Shown piece by piece: positions 9,175 to 16,696 of a stretch of DNA of 64,000 nucleotides (position 1 is its first letter; the number at the start of each line of letters is the position of its first letter). The position numbers and the translations under genes are program-made. The notes beneath the pieces were generated by a model. It ran no database searches and had not been told where the DNA came from. It saw nothing but the letters and a program-made list of their open reading frames with translations. The stretch is from assembly GCA_964607765.1 (NCBI GenBank), contig CAZSNT010000002.1:1-64000 (forward strand), read 5' to 3'. The DNA comes from CAZSNT01 sp964607765 (GTDB lineage: Bacteria; Verrucomicrobiota; Lentisphaeria; Oligosphaerales; JABHEG01).

Positions 9175-11321
9175 TCTCCTACCTTCTTTCGGGACGCCGC
9201 GACCTCCATATAATTGTGAGTCAGGTCAAGGCGGAGCTTGCTGATGTTGGCTCGGATCGCAGGCACGCCCAAGATTCCCTCCGAGACGCGGTTCTTCTCG
9301 GCGAGCTTTGTTACCAGGCAGAGAACGCGGTCGAAACGCGGGTTGGTCAGGTCGGCCGCCAGGTTGTGCAGGTAATGGTCGCTGTCTTTGACGTGGAGTT
9401 CTATCTCGATCGCAATCGTGTCGCCATCAGGGAGCTTGGTCGCGACGAGGTCAACCAGCTTGTCATCGGCGCCACCCTCGATTTCGGTCCGGTAGCCCTG
9501 CTCGCGGAAGAACTCACTGATCTGGAGCTGGTACCACTGGTGGAGGTACCGGCCTTTTCCCTTCATGGCTGGCTTGGGCACGCCCAACGTTTCGCAGCCC
9601 TCATGCGTGATCTCGAACAGGTCCCGAGGGCGACCGCGACCGAGCGGAACTGAGTACCGTCGCACCAATCCTATGGCTTCGAGGGACTCGACGCGGGACT
9701 TGAGCCGAGTCGCTTTGACTCCCAGAGCCGCAGCGCGGTCTCGGAGTGTGATGAAAGGTCGCTCAGCGATGCTCCGCAACAGCTCGAGTTGATCGCGGCC
9801 GGGCTGTGAGTCCGTCGGAACGGGCTGGTGTGGGTGACCAGCGGCAGGATCGTCTGGCCTCTCGTCCTCCAGGGGCGTGCTTGCTTCGGGCTGGGCGAGA
9901 GCTTCAGCGTCTTCCCATCCGAGTTCGCGTGCGCATTCGGTGGCGACTTGGGGCACTTCCTCGCCCTGAAGCGGGGCTGGCAGGTCAGTGGGCCTGTCGA
10001 CAATGCACTCGATCAGAGAATCATGCCGGGGATCCGCCGCGAATGCATGTCCTCGTTCCCGGATGGAGAGGAGCAAGTCGTGGTGCTCGCGGCTGGTCGG
10101 TCGAGTGCGCAGGAAATCACGGAGGTCCTCACCACGCTCGAATCCACCGACAAGCAGTTTCGTGGCCGTGTTCGCCATCAGCGCATGGCTCAGGTCCGAG
10201 CCGGATTGGCTGGCAGCGATGACGCCGATCCCATACGCCCGGGCCTGTGCCAGGAAGCTGGACATGAAGCAGGGCTTGTCGCGGATCTCTTGCTGGCGTC
10301 GAAACAGGTTGGCGGCCTCGTCGAGGACCAGCAGGTTCCGAAGCTCTGCTTGGTGCCCTTCAGTAATGATGCGGTACAAGAACAGCTGCGCTGACAGAAG
10401 CCCGACTAGGAAGTCCTGGTGGGTCAAGTTCGGTATCCCGTGGAGCAGAATGAGCATGTTCTCACGCAGAAGCGTGGGCGCGTCAAGGCCAACGTCACAT
10501 TCGAACACGCCCGGGAATGCATCCAGCACGGTTTCCAGGCGGTTGAGCACGGTCTCCTGATGCCTGGCGAAACGCGACATGGCGGGGTACTTGCGGGATT
10601 CGATGAACTCATGCAGATCACGCAGGTGTGGGTGTGGGCGGGCGTGGTCGTCAAGGCAACACCGTTCAGCGAGCAGATCTCGCGCCTGCGCGACGATGAA
10701 TCCAGCCGAGGCCACCAGAATGTCAAGGTGGTCGATGGCCAGTTGGGAGAATATCGACAGCCACATCGTATGCGGCACGCCCAGGGGTGGACGGAGCACG
10801 TTGAGCCTCAGATGCGCCAGATCGACCAGATGGAACTTAACCCCTGGCAGGCGTGTGAGCTCCGTGAATTCCTGCTTCCTTTCGAGTATGACGATCTTCA
10901 CATCGGGGAAATGCTCCAGCATGTACCTGAGAATCGTCGTGACAGCAGTTGTTTTGCCTCCGCCGGTGCGTCCCATACACAGAAGATGATGCTGTAGCTG
11001 GTCCGGCGGCAGACCGTAGGGGAAGCCGTTCTGAGGGATTACCCCAAGCCGACAGGGCCCGTCGAGTAACTCGGGGTTGTAGGTCAGCGTGCGCCGGACC
11101 GGGTCTGGGGAGATCCGCTGGAGCTCTTCCGCTTCTTGGATATCTTCTTCCATCATCTCAGCCAGGGACGTGTCTTCGGGGTCGAGTTGAAGCCATTCCA
11201 TGCGTTCCCGGAAGTGTGGATCTCTGTCCAAGCCCAGCCTTTTGCTCCGGTTGAGTAGATCCCTGACCTTGGCTTCTCGGCTGCGCCCGGCCCGTGGTCG
11301 AGCTGTCGCGTGTCGTGCCAT
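9171..11321 (-). CDS. HerA/DUF87-type P-loop ATPase with C-terminal winged helix and nuclease-like domain
   Basis: 716 residues. Walker A is GRTGGGKTT near residues 115-123, followed by the HerA/VirB4-style strand VKIVILERKQEFTEL; Walker B is NLLVLDEAANLF, and IGVIAASQSGSDL resembles the Gln sensor region. A winged helix lies near 535-600 (ERPFITLRDRAAALGVKATR). The last 110 residues look PD-(D/E)XK-like: VDLVATKLPDGDTIAIEIEL, with Glu where Lys is usual. It is probably a hexameric DNA translocase. The ATG at 11321 is chosen because the preceding gene ends 2 nt before it; the longer frame to 11582 only overlaps that gene. A second paralogue is at 21383-23419. Confidence 0.85.
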   Translation of the reverse strand: MARHATARPRAGRSREAKVRDLLNRSKRLGLDRDPHFRERMEWLQLDPEDTSLAEMMEEDIQEAEELQRISPDPVRRTLTYNPELLDGPCRLGVIPQNGFPYGLPPDQLQHHLLCMGRTGGGKTTAVTTILRYMLEHFPDVKIVILERKQEFTELTRLPGVKFHLVDLAHLRLNVLRPPLGVPHTMWLSIFSQLAIDHLDILVASAGFIVAQARDLLAERCCLDDHARPHPHLRDLHEFIESRKYPAMSRFARHQETVLNRLETVLDAFPGVFECDVGLDAPTLLRENMLILLHGIPNLTHQDFLVGLLSAQLFLYRIITEGHQAELRNLLVLDEAANLFRRQQEIRDKPCFMSSFLAQARAYGIGVIAASQSGSDLSHALMANTATKLLVGGFERGEDLRDFLRTRPTSREHHDLLLSIRERGHAFAADPRHDSLIECIVDRPTDLPAPLQGEEVPQVATECARELGWEDAEALAQPEASTPLEDERPDDPAAGHPHQPVPTDSQPGRDQLELLRSIAERPFITLRDRAAALGVKATRLKSRVESLEAIGLVRRYSVPLGRGRPRDLFEITHEGCETLGVPKPAMKGKGRYLHQWYQLQISEFFREQGYRTEIEGGADDKLVDLVATKLPDGDTIAIEIELHVKDSDHYLHNLAADLTNPRFDRVLCLVTKLAEKNRVSEGILGVPAIRANISKLRLDLTHNYMEVAASRKKVGE

Positions 11322-11323
11322 GG

Positions 11324-11872
11324 CTAAACCCTTGGTGGACCGTCTGGCCCTTTGACGAATGCTCCCAGGAAGAAGCGGATGATCCTGGCTTTCCACTGGG
11401 CTTTGGCCAGTGCCTGATGGCACGCGATGCACAGGAAGCCCTGCTCGGGGATCTGCACGCGCTCGGTGGGCGCTGTTTTGTGGCCGCAGATGCACCACTT
11501 GGCGCAACGGCGACACACAGGGCGGCCGCTGATGTCCGAAATGTAGGCAACGTCCCGTGGACTCGAAACCATGCAGCCACATCCGAGGACGATAGGGTTG
11601 GTTTCGAAGTGCGTGTACTTGGCGTTCTGAGCGTCGCGAGTCGTGACCTCTCGGCGGCGGAAATGCAGACCCGGCACCCCGAGCACATGGGCATCTTCCT
11701 GCTTGACGAGGACCGCTCGGACTTCAGGCTGCTCGGGGAGCCCTGTCGGTGGCGCCGCATCCTCCAGGACGTTGGGGGCCGCCTCGCCCGGTGGCGGCGG
11801 CGAGAGAGGAACTAGCTCGGACGGGCCGAGCCAACGGTCTGCAAGGCGCCTCAGGAGTCGCTTGATGAGCAT
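11324..11872 (-). CDS. Zinc-ribbon protein preceding the HerA-like ATPase
   Basis: 182 residues. A basic N-terminus (MLIKRLLRRLADRWLG) is followed by a Pro-rich stretch and then Cys pairs: LGCGCM, VCRRCAKWCICGH and FLCIACHQ. That is enough for two zinc sites. The C-terminal AKAQWKARIIRFFLGAFV is amphipathic and basic. The start has GGAGG 8 nt upstream. The stop lies 2 nt before the ATPase start, and the stop region doubles as spacer, implying coupling. It may be a DNA-binding or adaptor subunit of the ATPase; no named family is recognised. Confidence 0.7.
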   Translation of the reverse strand: MLIKRLLRRLADRWLGPSELVPLSPPPPGEAAPNVLEDAAPPTGLPEQPEVRAVLVKQEDAHVLGVPGLHFRRREVTTRDAQNAKYTHFETNPIVLGCGCMVSSPRDVAYISDISGRPVCRRCAKWCICGHKTAPTERVQIPEQGFLCIACHQALAKAQWKARIIRFFLGAFVKGPDGPPRV

Positions 11873-12007
11873 GATATTGGCCTCCAGATAATCGAGGGGG
11901 AAACCGTCTCAACTCCACCCATCGGGGTACGCTGACAGGAGCTGGTGGTTCCGCCCAGATAGCCAGAGCGAAACCACCAAGTGAGTGGTGACGCGGAGGC
12001 AATGAGA
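11873..12007. promoter_or_regulatory. Divergent intergenic region with 7-bp inverted repeat
   Basis: This 135-bp region separates the minus-strand zinc-ribbon/HerA operon from the plus-strand SprT-like gene, so it must hold both promoters. A perfect inverted repeat GGTGGTT / AACCACC lies at 11944-11950 and 11972-11978 with a 21-nt spacer, a candidate operator. No convincing sigma70 hexamers are seen. Confidence 0.4.
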
Positions 12008-12766
12008 ATGGGAAGAGAAGAAGAACTGGCACTACGACCGGCCGCAGCAAGCGAGCCAGTGGTCGAGGCGATCCGTGAGCACGAAACAAACACCGAGGAT
12101 TGGGCATTCAGGAGGATCGCGGTCCGGATGAACACACTCTACGACCGTCTGAACGGCCGGTTCTTTGCCGGCGTCCTGCCGAAAGCCGTGATCGCGGTTG
12201 GGCCGGACTTGATTGTGCGATACGCACACTATCGGATCGGTCGAGACGACATTGGGGCGCGACACCGAATCCACCTCAATTCGCGGCACTTTGGGCGTCC
12301 GGAATCCGACGTCGGCGTGACCTTGCTGCACGAAATGGTGCACGTGTGCCAGCACCTGTTCGGGGAGCCGGCGAAACGAGCACGCTACCACAATCGTGAG
12401 TTCGTGGACTTGGCCGCCGCCGTTGGCATTGAATCGGAGCTCGGCAGTGGCCGAACGCAGAACGTGGCCAGCAGCCTTCGAGATCTCCTGGAACGGATGG
12501 GCTTCTCAAGACATCGGTCCTTGGTGCCGGGGCTTGACGCCGTACCCGTTCAGCGTCCCGTTCGGAACGTGAAATGGGAGTGTGACTGCCATCAGAAGCT
12601 GTGGGCGCCGGCCGGAGCCCCGCCACGAGTTAGGTGCATGCGTTGCGGCGGGGAGTTTGCTCGAGCCGTCACCCGGCATCGTCTTGTGCAACAGGACACG
12701 CCTGACCGAAAGATATATAAAGAACCGAGTGTTCCACAGTATCCGAAGGAGGCACTCGCAGGATGA
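12008..12766 (+). CDS. SprT-like zinc metalloprotease
   Basis: 252 residues. The catalytic helix LLHEMVHVCQH has the HExxH signature. A C-terminal zinc ribbon has CDCHQKLWAP and VRCMRCGGEF, as in SprT and Spartan family proteins that cut DNA-protein crosslinks. The ATG at 12008 lies 8 nt after GGAGG; a GTG at 11981 and an ATG at 12002 are also in frame but poorly spaced. On mobile elements SprT-like proteases accompany replication and repair genes. The stop overlaps the next start in an ATGA. Substrate is not known. Confidence 0.87.
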   Translation: MGREEELALRPAAASEPVVEAIREHETNTEDWAFRRIAVRMNTLYDRLNGRFFAGVLPKAVIAVGPDLIVRYAHYRIGRDDIGARHRIHLNSRHFGRPESDVGVTLLHEMVHVCQHLFGEPAKRARYHNREFVDLAAAVGIESELGSGRTQNVASSLRDLLERMGFSRHRSLVPGLDAVPVQRPVRNVKWECDCHQKLWAPAGAPPRVRCMRCGGEFARAVTRHRLVQQDTPDRKIYKEPSVPQYPKEALAG

Positions 12767-13152
12767 GACCAAGACCAGCACAGAAACCCAAACAGACAAC
12801 AGACGTCAGTACTGGTCCCGCGCAGCATGCGGCGCAATCATCCATCGCGAATGCCCCTGCCCCATACCGGGGACCAACTACTTCTGTGCCGATATCCGTC
12901 ACCGATGCACCAGGCCGTCTGAGAGACTTGAGGCGGTTTGCCCATGTTCGGATAGAGGCCGCGCTGAAGCGCGCGAGACAGGCGTCTGCCCGTGACCACG
13001 CGATCCGCCTGCAGGAGCTTGCCGTAGCCAGAGACGAGCTTCTTGATCAGCGGAGTTCGCCGCATTCCTGGCAGACCATCAATAGTGCCGATGGAGAATT
13101 GCTGGATGAAGCTGGCGAAATGCTCGATCGAGGGCCGCCCTTTCCGGAATGA
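12763..13152 (+). CDS. Hypothetical protein coupled to the SprT-like gene
   Basis: 129 residues. A disordered Pro/Gln/Thr-rich N-terminus of about 45 residues precedes a charged, probably helical part (LRDLRRFAHVRIEAALKRAR onward). ATGA overlap with the SprT-like gene and an AAGGAGG site 10 nt upstream support translation. It ends 25 bp before the stop of the convergent membrane/coiled-coil gene. No family is recognised. Confidence 0.55.
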   Translation: MRPRPAQKPKQTTDVSTGPAQHAAQSSIANAPAPYRGPTTSVPISVTDAPGRLRDLRRFAHVRIEAALKRARQASARDHAIRLQELAVARDELLDQRSSPHSWQTINSADGELLDEAGEMLDRGPPFPE

Positions 13153-13177
13153 ACCCGGCGAGGCAGCGACCTGAGAG

Positions 13178-14323
13178 TCACATGTGTTTCTCTTTCCGGA
13201 GCTTCTTCTTAGTCAGCGCGAGCAGTTTAGCCTCGGCCTTGGCAAGCTGCTTGAGATCGGCTTTCTGTTGTTGCTCTAATGAGATGCAGAATGAAATGGC
13301 TTCCCGTGCGCCCACCAGGTCGTGTGTCGATGCGGTAGCGCCCAGCCTGTCCAGTGCGCGCCGGAGTTCCCGGTGGCGACGTTCGCACGTTGACGCGAGT
13401 TCGTCGATGGCGTGCTCCTGCACGATCTTCCTACGCTCAAGCTGGATCTGCTCTTTGAGCTTCTGTCGGTCGTTCTCGGCCAGTTCACGGTAATATGTAC
13501 CGAGCTGTTGCAGTTCATGCCAGTCGAAGTTACGGATCCGGCGGTCCAGGGTCCGAATCCGGTCGATGGTGTGCAGAGCATCATCTGCCTGGTGAGCGAT
13601 GTGGGATGAAGACTGGGCCACCCGCTCCAGGTCAGGATCGGGACGTGCGAGCTCTCGCTGCAGAGACTCCAGGTCGGCGTTGATCTTCGCTGTCTGCCTG
13701 TAGGCCTCTGGGGCGACTCCCTTTTTCATTCGCTTGATCAGCCGGAACTCATCTTTCTCACGTCGACGGTTGAGTCCAGACACGAAACTGGCATCGCTCA
13801 GGTCGTGGTGCCTGAGGAACGTGTCTGCCGGCCAGAGGGCGACGCCGATCCGCCACACGCAGATCAGGAACATGACGGCTGCGAGGAGGTGCACGAACGG
13901 AGCCCGCGAGGAGATTGCTGCCATCAGGGGCGGGCTGACGGCTCGTATGAACAGGTAGACGATCACGTACGTCAGTGGTGCCGCGAGAATCCAGGACACG
14001 TGAGCACGGACCAACGTGTGCAGAATGAGCATTCCAAGCACCACCAACGCAAGCAGGGCCGCTATGGGGCTGGCTTTCCCCAGCGACCACCCGAACCGCT
14101 GCTCCACCAGCACGATGGACGTTCCAAGCATAATGCCCAGCACGGTCGACATGATCTTGCCGGGGCGGCCCGGGAATCTGCCGGCGAGCACGGAGTGCGC
14201 CAGAGCAATGAATAGAGAGCAGTAGACGACCAAATCGAAGAAACCGGCGTAGCGCTCGTATGTAGCTGCTACATCCCACCATGCGAACGGGTCCAATATG
14301 CCGGCGAAGGGATCGGAGCTCAC
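13178..14323 (-). CDS. Polytopic membrane protein with long C-terminal coiled coil
   Basis: 381 residues. Five or six hydrophobic segments fill residues 25-175 (for example LVVYCSLFIALAHSVLAG, ALLALVVLGMLILHTLV, HLLAAVMFLICVWRIGVAL). The rest is charged and heptad-like with KLKEQIQLERRKIVQEH and a Lys-rich end. The GTG start overlaps the stop of the Orc1/Cdc6 gene (GTGA), so it is coupled to the initiator. It could anchor replication or a DNA-transfer complex at the membrane; VirB6-like topology is possible but not supported by motif. No family is recognised. Confidence 0.7.
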   Translation of the reverse strand: MSSDPFAGILDPFAWWDVAATYERYAGFFDLVVYCSLFIALAHSVLAGRFPGRPGKIMSTVLGIMLGTSIVLVEQRFGWSLGKASPIAALLALVVLGMLILHTLVRAHVSWILAAPLTYVIVYLFIRAVSPPLMAAISSRAPFVHLLAAVMFLICVWRIGVALWPADTFLRHHDLSDASFVSGLNRRREKDEFRLIKRMKKGVAPEAYRQTAKINADLESLQRELARPDPDLERVAQSSSHIAHQADDALHTIDRIRTLDRRIRNFDWHELQQLGTYYRELAENDRQKLKEQIQLERRKIVQEHAIDELASTCERRHRELRRALDRLGATASTHDLVGAREAISFCISLEQQQKADLKQLAKAEAKLLALTKKKLRKEKHM

Positions 14324-15588
14324 GCGAGCATCGCCTCCGCTGTGAGATCAAAGTTCCGCAGGATGATCCGCTTGATCTCGGCCATGATGGCCGCCGGCAT
14401 TGCTACATGCACGTGCTTGCTGCGTCCGTACCTGCCTCGTGAGACGGTCCGGGCACGGATGAAGCCGTACATATCCAGTTCACTCAGCAGATCCCTGAAT
14501 GCTCGTTGGGTCAGTGGCGGCAAAGCTGCTGCTTGACAGAATCGCTCGTATGCAAGGTATGCATCGCCGGTGTAGAGGCCCTTTGGACCGCGTCTTCGTT
14601 CTTGCCGGACGGGAGACAGCGCTGCATACAGAGCCGCTTGCAGTTGCTTCGGGCTGTTGCGCACCATTGCCACGTACTTATCACGCTCGATTTCGTCGTG
14701 AGCTCGGTCGACTGTATCGAGCTCGATCGGTGTACCAGCACGTTCGGCCAGGTACGCCGACCGGGTCAGGAGATCGACAGCCTTCCGGGCATCCCCGTGT
14801 GTGCGCGACGAGTACGCCGCGATCTTGGCGACAACGCCTTCATCGATCGTGGCCGGGCGCAAGGCCTTTTCGACCCGTATATCAAGAATACGCTTGAGGT
14901 CGGCAGCGTTGTAGGGCTCGAACATGAGCTCCCGCACCTTCAGGCAGCTCTTGACCCGCGGGTCCAGAGCGTCAGCCCAGTTCAGGCGGTTCGATGCGAA
15001 AAGCAGGATCAGCTTGGCCCGGACGCGTTGTGGCAGCCGTTTGACCAGGAACTTGTAGAACGAATCTGTGTCCGTGCGGACGTTGTCGGCCTCGTCAATG
15101 AATATCGTGACGTAGCCGGGGACATCCCGAAGATGCTCCTCCATGGCTGTCATCAAATCATCCAGGCTAACGCCACGCTTGTAGTACTTGCTCGCGCCCA
15201 TCAGGCAAGCCAGGTTGTTCAGAGCACGGAAGCACGGTGCAGGGCAGCACAGGTCGAGGTGGTACTGTCGAAACGGTATCCCGCGTTCGGAGCACAGCTG
15301 CTCGAACTCGTGAAGCAGATACAGCAGCGTGATGGTCTTGCCTGTGCCGGTCTTGCCCAGCACCGATAGATGAATGGGGTGCCCGGCCTGGAAAATGGGC
15401 GAGAAGTGGTTGCAGACCTCCCGGATCTCGTCGTTCCGCACGTTCGTGTTGAAAATCTCCGTGAGGACGGCGAACTGACCTTCGCGCGACAGCTGTTCAT
15501 CGTCCAAGAACTCAGGGTTGACGACGATGGCGTTCTTGGAGGCCAGGTCGATTTGCTCACGGATCTGGGAGTGTATTGTGGATTGCAC
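14320..15588 (-). CDS. orc1: Orc1/Cdc6-family AAA+ replication initiator (archaeal type)
   Basis: 422 residues. AAA+ motifs appear in order: Walker A GKTGTGKT at 78-85, Walker B VTIFIDEADNV near 160, sensor 1 LILLFASNRLNW, and sensor 2 THGDARKAVDLL near 265, which is diagnostic of Orc1/Cdc6. A C-terminal winged helix contains LTQRAFRDLLSELDMYGFI and SRGRYGRSKHVHV, matching the archaeal origin-binding domain. Start: GTG at 15588 has GGAAGGTGA 7 nt upstream and is preferred to the GTG at 15627. Known Orc1/Cdc6 proteins bind ORB dyads and load the archaeal MCM helicase; none is seen in this window. Its presence in bacterial DNA is unusual. The next gene overlaps by 4 nt. Confidence 0.9.
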   Translation of the reverse strand: MQSTIHSQIREQIDLASKNAIVVNPEFLDDEQLSREGQFAVLTEIFNTNVRNDEIREVCNHFSPIFQAGHPIHLSVLGKTGTGKTITLLYLLHEFEQLCSERGIPFRQYHLDLCCPAPCFRALNNLACLMGASKYYKRGVSLDDLMTAMEEHLRDVPGYVTIFIDEADNVRTDTDSFYKFLVKRLPQRVRAKLILLFASNRLNWADALDPRVKSCLKVRELMFEPYNAADLKRILDIRVEKALRPATIDEGVVAKIAAYSSRTHGDARKAVDLLTRSAYLAERAGTPIELDTVDRAHDEIERDKYVAMVRNSPKQLQAALYAALSPVRQERRRGPKGLYTGDAYLAYERFCQAAALPPLTQRAFRDLLSELDMYGFIRARTVSRGRYGRSKHVHVAMPAAIMAEIKRIILRNFDLTAEAMLA

Positions 15589-15600
15589 CGGAAAATCACC

Positions 15601-15611
15601 TTCCAGCGGAA
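15601..15611. repeat. ORB-like dyad 1 (TTCCAGCGGAA)
   Basis: First of three matches to TTCCRGYGGAA. It overlaps the GGAAGGTGA ribosome binding site of the orc1 gene, so initiator binding here could also autoregulate. A G-rich run follows on the + strand (GGGAAGTGAGGG), reminiscent of the G-string beside archaeal ORBs. Confidence 0.5.
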
Positions 15612-15688
15612 GGGAAGTGAGGGCCACTATTTAAGCCTTCCCTGTCACGGTGCAGTGGTGGCATCACGGCCGGCCGGTGGCAGTAACT

Positions 15689-15699
15689 TTCCGGTGGAA
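15689..15699. repeat. ORB-like dyad 2 (TTCCGGTGGAA)
   Basis: Second match to TTCCRGYGGAA, 88 bp from the first and immediately bordering the AT-rich tract. Confidence 0.5.
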
Positions 15700-15700
15700 C

Positions 15701-15771
15701 CTCTATCTATATCTATCTGTATCTGAGAAACTACTTACTACTTACTACTACCAAGAGACAACGTTTATAAA
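15701..15771. repeat. AT-rich tract with short direct repeats, candidate unwinding element
   Basis: Contains repeated TATCTA/ATCTGTATCTG units, then repeated ACTTACT units, and ends in TTTATAAA. It is the most AT-rich stretch in the neighbourhood and is flanked by dyads 2 and 3, the position expected of a duplex unwinding element. Confidence 0.5.
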
Positions 15772-15838
15772 TCCCGCGGGACGTTCGCCAAAGGTCCCGA
15801 GGCTCAGAGGAAGAGGGAGAACACCGACTCCCGGCATG

Positions 15839-15849
15839 TTCCAGTGGAA
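15839..15849. repeat. ORB-like dyad 3 (TTCCAGTGGAA)
   Basis: Exact match to the archaeal mini-ORB core TTCCASTGGAA. It lies 150 bp from dyad 2, just beyond the stop of the coiled-coil gene at 15858. Confidence 0.5.
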
Positions 15850-15857
15850 ATCCACTC

Positions 15858-16586
15858 TCACTGAAGCCAGGCGCCGTACCGATCCAGCAGGAACTCCGCT
15901 TGGGCCGAGGGATCCGGTCGCTGGACCGTAGGCGGCACGGCCGCCTCGCCGTAGCGCTGATGCAGGTCCTCCCTCACCCGTTCATCGAACTCAAGCCGGT
16001 TGATCGTGTCCGTCGCGGTGCGCAGGCAGCCGGTCTGCCCCGGCTCTCGTGCCATGGCAAGTTCCAAAGCGCCATGGCGCCGGTTCTCCACTTCCACGGC
16101 ACGCAGGCGGTGCGTGAGCTGCGAGATTCTCGTATCGAGCGCGTCCTCCGCATCCTCCATCTGGGCCAAGGCATCGGCGAGCTGTGTCTGCCGCCGCCTC
16201 AGTTCCTCCAGGCGTGCCTCGATACGGCGGAATCCCGCGAGTTCGGACGCGAGTCGGTCGCGGTCCTCTTGATCGCTACCCGCCGAGATCTCCTGAATGC
16301 GGCACAACGCCTCTTCCGCGGCCTTTCTGGTGTCGCGAAGATGCGTAGTCACGTCATCTAGCTCCACTGCCGTGCGCGAGACGTCGTGCCGCAGCGCATC
16401 GCGCTCCTTCTCCGCTTTGGCAATGCACTCGGCAGCGTATGCCGCTCTTGCCTGGAAAGGAAGTACACGGTGGCAGACTCGCCAAGTCCATCGGGCAACC
16501 GCACCGGGCACGGGGGCAAGCCGCTCGACATGGAAGACCATGACGAGGGCTGCAAGAACAAGGAAACCAGCCAAGACGAACCGCAT
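15858..16586 (-). CDS. Membrane-anchored coiled-coil protein
   Basis: 242 residues. One N-terminal hydrophobic segment (VLAGFLVLAALVMVFHV) is followed by about 150 residues of Ala/Glu/Arg-rich heptads, for example AEKERDALRHDVSRTAVELD. The layout is PspA-like but has an anchor that PspA lacks. GGAGGTG lies 6 nt before the ATG. A TTGACG-16-TATATT promoter faces this gene from 16650-16623, overlapping the promoter of the divergent XRE regulator. Function unknown; it lies upstream of the candidate origin on the same strand as orc1. Confidence 0.65.
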   Translation of the reverse strand: MRFVLAGFLVLAALVMVFHVERLAPVPGAVARWTWRVCHRVLPFQARAAYAAECIAKAEKERDALRHDVSRTAVELDDVTTHLRDTRKAAEEALCRIQEISAGSDQEDRDRLASELAGFRRIEARLEELRRRQTQLADALAQMEDAEDALDTRISQLTHRLRAVEVENRRHGALELAMAREPGQTGCLRTATDTINRLEFDERVREDLHQRYGEAAVPPTVQRPDPSAQAEFLLDRYGAWLQ

Positions 16587-16608
16587 GACGCACCTCCAAT
16601 ATTATTGG

Positions 16609-16637
16609 TTAGACACTATAGGAATATACTATATAAT
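16609..16637 (+). promoter_or_regulatory. sigma70-type promoter for the XRE regulator
   Basis: TTAGAC at 16609-16614 and a perfect TATAAT at 16632-16637 with 17-bp spacing. Transcription would begin near 16644, about 53 nt before the start codon. This is the clearest bacterial promoter in the window. Confidence 0.65.
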
Positions 16638-16650
16638 AACTACACGTCAA
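16623..16650 (-). promoter_or_regulatory. Promoter facing the coiled-coil gene
   Basis: On the minus strand TTGACG (16650-16645) and TATATT (16628-16623) are spaced by 16 bp. It overlaps the divergent promoter, so one bound repressor could control both genes. Confidence 0.5.
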
Positions 16651-16696
16651 GCCCAGCGCAGTTGCCCGGACGCCGTCCGGGGACTACGCTACAGGC

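Larger units (their letters stand above)
15589..15857. other. Candidate replication origin with ORB-like dyads and AT-rich tract
   Basis: A gene-free 269-bp region directly upstream of the Orc1/Cdc6 gene. It holds three TTCCRGYGGAA dyads (15601, 15689, 15839), and between the second and third an AT-rich tract with short direct repeats. The archaeal ORB/mini-ORB core is TTCCASTGGAA, and archaeal origins typically sit upstream of orc1/cdc6 with an AT-rich unwinding element between ORBs. Initiator, dyads and tract are seen; origin function is inferred. Confidence 0.6.

Noticed and set aside
15628..15635. TTAAATA box upstream of orc1, and similar AT boxes at 15763 and 20785
   Set aside because: Could be read as archaeal TATA boxes, but bacterial -10 elements look alike; no claim made.
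15701..15760. Short repeats (TATCTA, ACTTACT) as a CRISPR array
   Set aside because: Units are 6-7 bp without spacers; no cas genes in the window.
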